In this document: in pieces, positions 56,701 to 64,000 of the stretch | Layout: every line of letters starts with the position of its first letter | Numbering within the stretch: position 1 is the stretch's first letter | From: Cavia porcellus | Taxonomy: Eukaryota; Chordata; Mammalia; Rodentia; Caviidae | Assembly: GCF_034190915.1 (NCBI RefSeq) | Contig: NW_026947701.1 | Coordinates: forward strand, 248,001 to 312,000 | Length of the DNA: 64,000 bases | Direction of reading: 5' to 3' | Made by a program: the position numbers and the translations under genes | Notes under the pieces: model-generated | Database searches by the model: none | Told to the model about the DNA's origin: nothing | The model's input: only the letters and a program-made list of their open reading frames with translations

Positions 56701-57589
56701 CACCCCGTGATGTTTTTCTCACTCCTACTAGTGAATGTAATGTAACACACACCCATACAATGCGCACCACCCCGTGATGTTTTTCTCACTCGTACTAGTG
56801 AATGTAATGTAACACACACCCATACAATGCGCACCGCCCCGTGATGATTTTCTCACTCCTACTAGTGAATGTAATGTAACACACACCCATATAATGCGCA
56901 CCACCCCGTGATGTTTTTCTCACTCCTACTAGTGAATGTAATGTAACACACACCCATACAATGCGCACCACCCCGCGATGTTTTTCAGAAACCTATCCTA
57001 CAATTCCACTGCATGTTTCCTGACCTCCCCATGCTGACCACCCCGCGGTGCTTTTCTCCATCCTACATTGCCACTCACGGCCTATCCTAATTCAGACCTT
57101 CCGATTGACACCACCCCATGATGTTTTTCTCACTCCTACTAGTGAACGTAATGTAACACACACCCATACAATGCGCACCACCCCGTGATGTTTTTCTCAC
57201 TCGTACTAGTGAATGTAAGGTAACACACACCCATACAATGCGCACCACCCCGTGATGTTTTTCTCACTCCTACTAGTGTATGTAATGTAACACCCACACA
57301 TACAATGCGCACCACCCCACGATGTTTTTCAGAAACCTATCCTACATTGCCACTGCATGTTCCCTGACCTCCCCATGCTGACCACCCCGCGGTGCTTTTC
57401 TCCATCCTACATTGCCACTCACTGCCTATCCTAATTCAGACCCTCCGATTCACACCACCCCGTGATGTTTTTCTCACTCCTACTAGTGAATGTAATGTAA
57501 CACACACCCATACAATGCGCACCACCCCTTGATGCTTTTCAGAAACCTATCCTACATTGCCACTGCATGTTCCCTGACCTCCCCATGGT
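53792..57589. repeat. HOR copy H8 (3,798 bp, 13 blocks)
   Basis: A-run series: 5-2-2-2-1-1-2-1-3-2-4-3-1. Two B monomers with the 1 bp deletion (CACCCCCGATG) lie 553 bp apart (before C 54546 and C 55099), which points to a local duplication of a 2-2 pair. The second half, 3-2-4-3-1, keeps the order from which the inner tandem modules of H1-H5 could derive. Four bases are missing in total. Confidence 0.78.
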
Positions 57590-60500
57590 CACCACCCCGC
57601 GGTGCTTTTCTCCATCCTAAATTGCCACTCACTGCCTATCCTAATTCACACCCTCCGATTCACACCACCCTGTGATGTTTTTCTCACTCCTACTAGTGAA
57701 TGTAATGTAACACACACCCATACAATGCGCAGCACCCCGTGATGTTTTTCTCACTCCTACTAGTGAATGTAATGTAACACACACCCATACAATGCGCACC
57801 ACCCCGCGATGTATTTCAGAAACCTATCTTACATTGCCACTGCATGTTCCTTGACCTCCCCCTGCTAACCACCCCGCGGTGCTTTTCTCCATCCTACAAG
57901 GCCACTCACTGCCTATCCTAGTTCAGACCCTCCGATTCAATCCACCCCGTGAGGTTTTTCTAACTCCTACTAGTGAATGTAATGTAACACACACCCAAAC
58001 AATGCGCACCACCCCGTGATGTTTTTCTCACTCCTACTAGTGAACGTAATGTAAAACACACCCATACAATGCGCAGCACCCCGTGATGTTTTTCTCACTC
58101 CTACTAGTGAATGTAATGTAACACACACCCATACAATGCGCACCACCCCGCGATGTATTTCAGAAACCTATCTTACATTGCCACTGCATGTTCCCTAACC
58201 TCCCCCTGCTGACCACCCCGCGGTGCTTTTCTCCATCCTACAAGGCCACTCACTGCCTATCCTAGTTCAGACCCTCCGATTCACACCACCCCGTGAGGTT
58301 TTTCTCACTCCTACTAGTGAATGTAATGTAACACACACCCATACAATCCGCACCACCCCGTGATGTTTTTCTCACTCCTACTAGTGAAGGTAATGTAACA
58401 CACACCCATACAATGCGCACCACCACGTGATGTTTTTCTCACTCCTACTAGTGAATGTAATGTAACACACACCCATACAATGCGCACCACCCCGTGATGT
58501 TTTTCTCACTCCTACTAGTGAACGTAATGTAACACACACCCATACAATGCACACCACCCCGCGATGTTTTTCAGAAACCTATCGTACATTGAAACTGTAT
58601 GTTCCCTGACCTCCCCATGCTGACCACCCTGCGGTGCTTTTCTCCATCCTACATTGCCAATCACTGCCTATCCTAATTCAGACCCTCCGATTCACACCAC
58701 CCCGTGATGTTTTTCTCAATCCTACTAGTGAATGTAATGTAACACACACCCATACAATGCGCACCACCCCGTGATGTTTTTCTCACTCCTACTAGTGAAT
58801 GTAATGTAACATACACCCATACAATGCGCACCACCCCGCGATGTTTTTCAGAAACCTATCCTAGATTGCCACTGCATGTTCCCTGACCTCCCCATGCTGA
58901 CCACCCCGCGGTGCTTTTCTCCATCCTACATTGCCACTCATTGCCTATCCTAATTCAGACCCTCCGATTCACACCACCGCGTGATGTTTTTCTCACTCCT
59001 ACTAGTGAATGTAATGTAACACACACCCATGCAATGCACACCACCCCGTGATGTTTTTCTCACTCCTACTAGTGAATGTAATGTAACACACACCCATACA
59101 ATGCGCACCACCCCGCGATGTGTTTCAGATACCTATCCTACATTGAACTGCATGTTCCCTGACTTCCCCATGCTGACCACCCTGCGGTGCTTTTCTCCAT
59201 CCTACATTGCCACTCACTGCCTATCCTAATTCAGACCCTCCGATTCACACCACCCCGTGATGTTTTTCTCTCTCCTACTAGTGAATGTAATGTTACACAC
59301 ACCCATACAATGCGCACCAACCCGTGATGTTTTTCTCATTTCTACTAGTGAAGGTAATGTAACACACACCCATACAATGCGCACCACCCCGCGATGTTTT
59401 TCAGAAACCTATCCTACATTACCACTGCATGTTCCCTGACCTCCCCATGCTGACCACCACACAGTGCTTTTCTCCATCCTAAATTGCCACTCACTGCCTA
59501 TCCTAATTCACACCCTCCTATTCACACCACCCCGTGATGTTTTTCTCACTCCCACTAGTGAATGTAATGTAACACACACCCATACAATGCGCACCACCCC
59601 GCGATGTTTTTCAGAAACCTATCCTGCATTGCCACTGCATGTTCCCTGACTTCCCCATGCTCACCACCCCGCGGTGCTTTTCTCCTGCCTACATTGCCAC
59701 TCACTGCATATCTTATTTCAGACCCTCCGATTCACACCACCCCGTGATGTTTTTCTCACTCCTACTAGTGAATGTAATATAAGACACACTCATACAATGC
59801 GCACCAACCCCGATGTTTTTCACAAACCTATCTTACATTGCCACTGCATGTTCCCTGACCTCCCCATGCTGACCACCCCGCGGTGTTTTTCTCCATCCTA
59901 GAAGGCCACTCACTGCCTATCCTAATTCAGACCCTCCGATTCACACAACCCCGTGATGTTTTTCTCACTCCTACTAGTGAATGTAATGTAACACACACCC
60001 ATACAATGCGCACCACCCCGTGATGTTTTTCTCACTCCTACTAGTGAATGTAATGTAACACACACACATACAATGCGCACCACCCGGTGATGTTTTTCTC
60101 ACTCCTACTAGTGAATGTAATGTAACACACACCCATACAATGCGCACCACCCCGCGATGTTTTTCTCACTCGTACTAGTGAATGTAAGGTAACACACACC
60201 CATACAATGCGCACCAGCCCGTGATGTTTTTCTCACTCCTACTAGTGTATGTAATGTAACACCCACCCATACAATGCGCACCACCCCACGATGTTTTTCA
60301 GAAACCTATCCTACATTGCCACTGCATGTTCCCTGACCTCCCCATGCTGACCACCCCGCGATGCTTTTCTCCATCCTACATTGCCACTCACTGCCTATCC
60401 TAATTCAGACCTTCCGATTGACACCACCCCGTGATGTTTTTCTCACTCCTCCTAGTGAACGTAATGTAACACACACCCATAAAATGCGCACCACCCCGTG

Positions 60501-60902
60501 ATGTTTTTCTCACTCGTACTAGTGAATGTAAGGTAACACACACCCATACAATGCGCACCAGCCCGTTATGTTTTTCTCACTCCTACTAGTGTATGTAATG
60601 TAACACCCACCCATACAATGCGCACCACCCCACGATGTTTTTCAGAAACCTATCCTACATTGCCACTGCATGTTCCCTGACCTCCCCATGCTGACCACCC
60701 CGCGATGCTTTTCTCCATCCTACATTGCCACTCACTGCCTATCCTAATTCAGACCCTCCGATTCACACCACCCCGTGATGTTTTTCTCACTCCTACTAGT
60801 GAATGTAATGTAACACACACCCATACAATGCGCACCACCCCTTGAGGCTTTTCAGAAACCTATCCTACATTGCCACTGCATGTTCCCTGACCTCCCCATG
60901 CT

Positions 60903-63743
60903 GACCACCCCGCGGTGCTTTTCTCCATCCTACATTGCCACTCATTGCCTATCCTAATTCAGACCCTCCGATTCACACCACCCCATGATGTTTTTCTCAC
61001 TCCTACTAGTGATTGTAATGTAACACACAACCATACAATGTGCACCATCCCGTGATGTTTTTCTCACTCCTACTAGTGAATGTAATGTAACACACACCCA
61101 TACAATGCGCACCACCCCGCGATGTGTTTCAGAAACCTATCCTACATTGAACTGCATGTTCCCTGACTTCTCATGCTAACCACCCTGCGGTGCTTTTCTC
61201 CATCCTACATTGCCACTCACTGCCTATCCTAATTCAGACCCTCCGATTCACACCACACCGTGATGTTTTTCTCACTCCTACTAGTGAATGTAATGTTACA
61301 CACACCCATACAATGCGCACCACCCCGTGATGTTTTTCTCACTCCTACTAGTGAATGTAATGTAACACACACCCATACAATGCGCACCACCCCGCGATGT
61401 TTTTCAAAAACCTATCCTACATTACCACTGCATGTTCCCTGACCTCCCCATGCTGACCACCCCACAGTGCTTTTCTCCATCCTAAATTGCCACTCACTGC
61501 CTATCCTAATTCACACCCTCCTATTCACACCACCCGTGATGTTTTTCTCACTCCCACTAGTGAATGTAATGTAACACACACCCATACAATGCGCACCACC
61601 CCGCGATGTTTTTCAGAAACCTATCCTGCATTGCCACTGCATGTTCCCTGACTTCCCCATGCTCACCACCCCGCGGTGCTTTTCTCCTTCCTACATTGCC
61701 ACTCACTGCATATCTTATTTCTGACCCTCCGATTCACACCACCCCGTGATGTTTTTCTCACTCCTACTAGTGAATGCAATGTAACACACACCCATACAAT
61801 GCGCACCACCCCCGATGTTTTTCAGAAACCTATCTTACATTGCCACTCCATGTTCCCTGACCTCCCCATGCTGACCACGCCGCGGTGCTTTTCTCCATCC
61901 TAGAAGGCCACTCACTGCCTATCCTAATTCAGTCCCTCCGATTCACACCACCCCGTGATGTTTTTCTCACTCCTACTAGTGAATGTAATGTAACACACAC
62001 CCATACAATGCGCACCACCCCGTGATGTTTTTCTCACTCCTACTAGTGAATGTAATGTAACACACACACATACAATGCGCACCACCCCGTGATGTTTTTC
62101 TCACTCCTACTAGTGAATGTAATGTAACACACACCCATACAATGCGCACCACCCCGTGATGTTTTTCTCACTCCTACTATTGAATGTAATGTAACACACA
62201 CCCATACAATGCACACCACCCCGCGATGTTTTTCAGAAACCAATCGTACATTGAAACTGCATGTTCCCTGACCTCCCCATGCTGACCACCCTGAGATGCT
62301 TTTCTCCATCCTACATTGCCACTCACTGCCTATCCTAATTCAGACACTCCGATTCACAACACCCCGTGATGTTTTTCTCACTCCTACTAGTGAATGTAAT
62401 GTAACACACACCCATACAATGCGCACCACCCCGTGATGTTTTTCTCACTCCTACTCGTGAATGTAATGTAACACACACCCATACAATGCGCACCACCCCG
62501 CGATGTTTTTCAGAAACCTATCCTAGATTGCCACTGCATGTTCCCTGACCTCCCCATGCTGACCACCGCGCGGTGCTTTTCTCCATCCTACATTGCCACT
62601 CACTGCCTATCCTAAATCTGACCCTCCGATTCACACCACCCCGTGATGTTTTTCTCACTCCTACTAGTGAATGTAATGTAACACACATCCATGCATGCGC
62701 ACCACCCCGTGATGTTTTTCAGAAACCTATCCTGCATTGCCACTGCATGTTCCCTGACTTCCCCATGCTGACCACCCCGCGGTGCTTTTCTCCTTCCTAC
62801 ATTGCCACTCACTGCATATCTTATTTCAGACCCTCCGATTCACACCACCCCGTGATGTTTTTCTCACACATACTAGTGAATGTAATGTAACACACACCCA
62901 TACAATGCGTACCACCCCGTGATGTTTTTCAGAAAACTATCCTACATTGCCACTGCATGTTCCCTGACCTCCCCATGCTGACCACTTCGCGGTGATTTTC
63001 TCCATCCTACATTGCCACTCACTGCCTATCTTAATTCAGACTCTCCGATTCACACCACCCCGTGATGTTTTTCTCACTCCTACTAGTGAATGTAATGTAA
63101 CACACACCCATACAATGCGCACCACCCCGCGGTGTTTTTCAGAAACCTATCCTACATTGCCACTGCATGTTTCCTGACCACCCCATGCTGACCACCCCGC
63201 GGTGCTTTTCTCCATCCTACATTGCCACTCACTGCCTATCCTAATTCAGACCCTCCGATTCACACCACCCTGTGATGTTTTTCTCACTCCTACTAGTGAA
63301 TGTAATGTAACAGACACCCATACAATGCGCACCACCCGGTGATGATTTTCTCACTCCTACTAGTGAATGTAATGTAACACACACCCATACAATGCGCACC
63401 ACCCCATGATGTTTTTCTCACTCCTACTAGTGAATGTAATGTAACACACACCCATACAATGCACAGCACCCCGCGATATTTTTCAGAAACCTATCCTACA
63501 TTGCCACTGCATGTACCCTGACCTCCCCATGCTGACCACCCCGCGATGCTTTTCTCCATCCTACATTGCCACTCACTGCCTATCCTAATTCAGACCCTCC
63601 GATTCACACCACCCCGTGATGTTTTTCTCACTCCTACTAGTGAATGTAATGTAACACACACCCATACAATGCGCACCACCCCTTGAGGCTTTTCAGAAAC
63701 CTATCCTACATTGCCACTGCATGTTCCCTGACCTCCCCATGCT
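60903..63743. repeat. 2,841 bp repeat period in the right-hand segment (first copy)
   Basis: The C monomer at 60903 and the one at 63744 are each preceded by a B with the TTGAGGCTTTTCAG variant and followed by the same two unusual A monomers (CCCATGATG, then GTGATTGTAATG with CACACAACC and TGTGCACCATCC). Eleven blocks with 19 A monomers minus 5 deleted bases give 2,841 bp exactly. Confidence 0.75.
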
Positions 63744-64000
63744 GACCACCCCACGGTGCTTTTCTCCATCCTACATTGCCACTCATTGCCTATCCTAATT
63801 CAGACCCTCCGATTCACACCACCCCATGATGTTTTTCTCACTCCTACTAGTGATTGTAATGTAACACACAACCATACAATGTGCACCATCCCGTGATGTT
63901 TTTCTCACTCCTACTAGTGAATGTAATGTAACACACACCCATACAATGCGCACCACCCCGCGATGTGTTTCAGAAACCTATCCTACATTGAACTGCATGT
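63744..64000. repeat. Start of the next 2,841 bp repeat copy, cut by the window edge
   Basis: C at 63744, A at 63817 and 63884, and a partial B from 63951 to the window end. The B carries GATGTGTTTCAG and ATTGAACTGC, matching the B that precedes C 61178 in the first copy. Confidence 0.75.

Larger units (their letters stand above)
1..64000. repeat. Satellite array of A/B/C monomers, (A)n-B-C grammar
   Basis: Every base belongs to a head-to-tail series of 67 bp (A), 70 bp (B) and 73 bp (C) monomers in one orientation. All begin with the same ACCACCCCG block followed by a TG-T-rich stretch. Distances between successive C monomers are always 143 + 67n bp (n = 1-5 or 8), apart from 1-2 bp deletions in some blocks that total 27 bp; the sum from the first C to the last matches exactly. 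No inversion, transposon, low-copy spacer, RNA gene or coding region was seen on either strand. Such organisation is known from satellite DNA of constitutive heterochromatin; the chromosomal location and species are not shown by the sequence. The family name is unknown to me. Confidence 0.97.
57590..64000. repeat. Less homogeneous right-hand segment of the array
   Basis: A-run series after the last marker C (57590): 2-3-4-2-2-2-1-1-5-3-1-2-2-1-1-4-2-1-1-1-3-1-2 and then a cut B. No further GGTCACC marker was seen. Private variants are more frequent than to the left, for example GATGTATTTCAG B monomers near 57810 and 58150, GTGAGGTTTTTC near 57950 and 58295, and several 1 bp deletions (before C 59175, 59871, 61664, 61873 and 62770). 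It is still entirely A/B/C satellite. Confidence 0.8.

Noticed and set aside
62043..62309. 88-codon minus-strand open frame
   Set aside because: It is the reverse complement of B-A-type satellite sequence; the same peptide motifs recur across the window wherever the monomers occur.
62573..62890. 105-codon plus-strand open frame with an overlapping 66-codon minus-strand frame
   Set aside because: Both lie within satellite monomers; the extra length comes from a 1 bp deletion (CATGCATGCGC near 62692) that changes the frame.
1..64000. CRISPR array
   Set aside because: The repeats are 67-73 bp and directly abut, with no unique spacers between constant repeats, and no cas-like genes are present.
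1..64000. Human-type HSat2/3 (CATTC)n or alpha satellite
   Set aside because: The minus strand of A has CATTACATTC, but there is no pentamer periodicity; the monomers are 67-73 bp, not 171 bp, and I saw no CENP-B box.
1..64000. Transposon or viral insertion in the array
   Set aside because: Spacing arithmetic leaves no unexplained bases, and no terminal repeats, reverse transcriptase-like frames or poly-A tails were seen.

Overview
The whole 64 kb window is one uninterrupted, single-orientation satellite DNA array. I find no gene, RNA gene, mobile element or unique sequence in it. It is eukaryotic repeat DNA of the kind found in centromeric, pericentromeric, subtelomeric or sex-chromosome heterochromatin. 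The species cannot be read from it. Recurrent transitions at CpG positions suggest a CpG-methylating host (vertebrate or plant), which is an inference only. I do not recognise the satellite family.

Monomers. Three related monomers, here called A (67 bp), B (70 bp) and C (73 bp), all open with the same block (c/g)accaccccg(t/c)g(a/g)tg(t/c)ttttc and then diverge. The order follows a strict rule: B is always followed by C, and each B-C pair is preceded by a run of A, so the array reads (A)n-B-C. A hand parse gives 510 A, 208 full B plus one cut at the right end, and 208 full C plus one cut at the left end. The A-run lengths are n=1 (52 blocks), 2 (73), 3 (42), 4 (27), 5 (12) and 8 (2); n=0, 6 and 7 never occur. 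From the first C to the last C the lengths sum exactly (208 x 143 + 508 x 67 minus 27 bp of single- and double-base deletions), so no foreign DNA is hidden inside.

Higher-order layout. The series of run lengths acts as a barcode. A marker C monomer with the variant CATGGTCACC (CAGGGTCACC in two copies) divides the window into higher-order repeat (HOR) copies: a tail at 1-544, then H1 545-9378, H2 9379-16687, H3 16688-26756, H4 26757-36968, H5 36969-44149, H6 44150-49247, H7 49248-53791, H8 53792-57589, and a less regular segment 57590-64000. H3 and H4 are near-identical ~10 kb units; H2 and H5 are shorter relatives; H6 and H7 form a second family with a 4,544 bp period. Nested inside are a 2,426 bp core module (six copies), a 1,376 bp four-block module and several local duplications. 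All size changes are whole monomers, as expected from in-register unequal crossover or gene conversion.

Reading frames. All three monomer lengths are 1 modulo 3, so each monomer shifts the frame by one and every reading frame soon meets the stops in A. The many similar 60-116 residue open frames are by-products of the repeat and are not annotated as genes.
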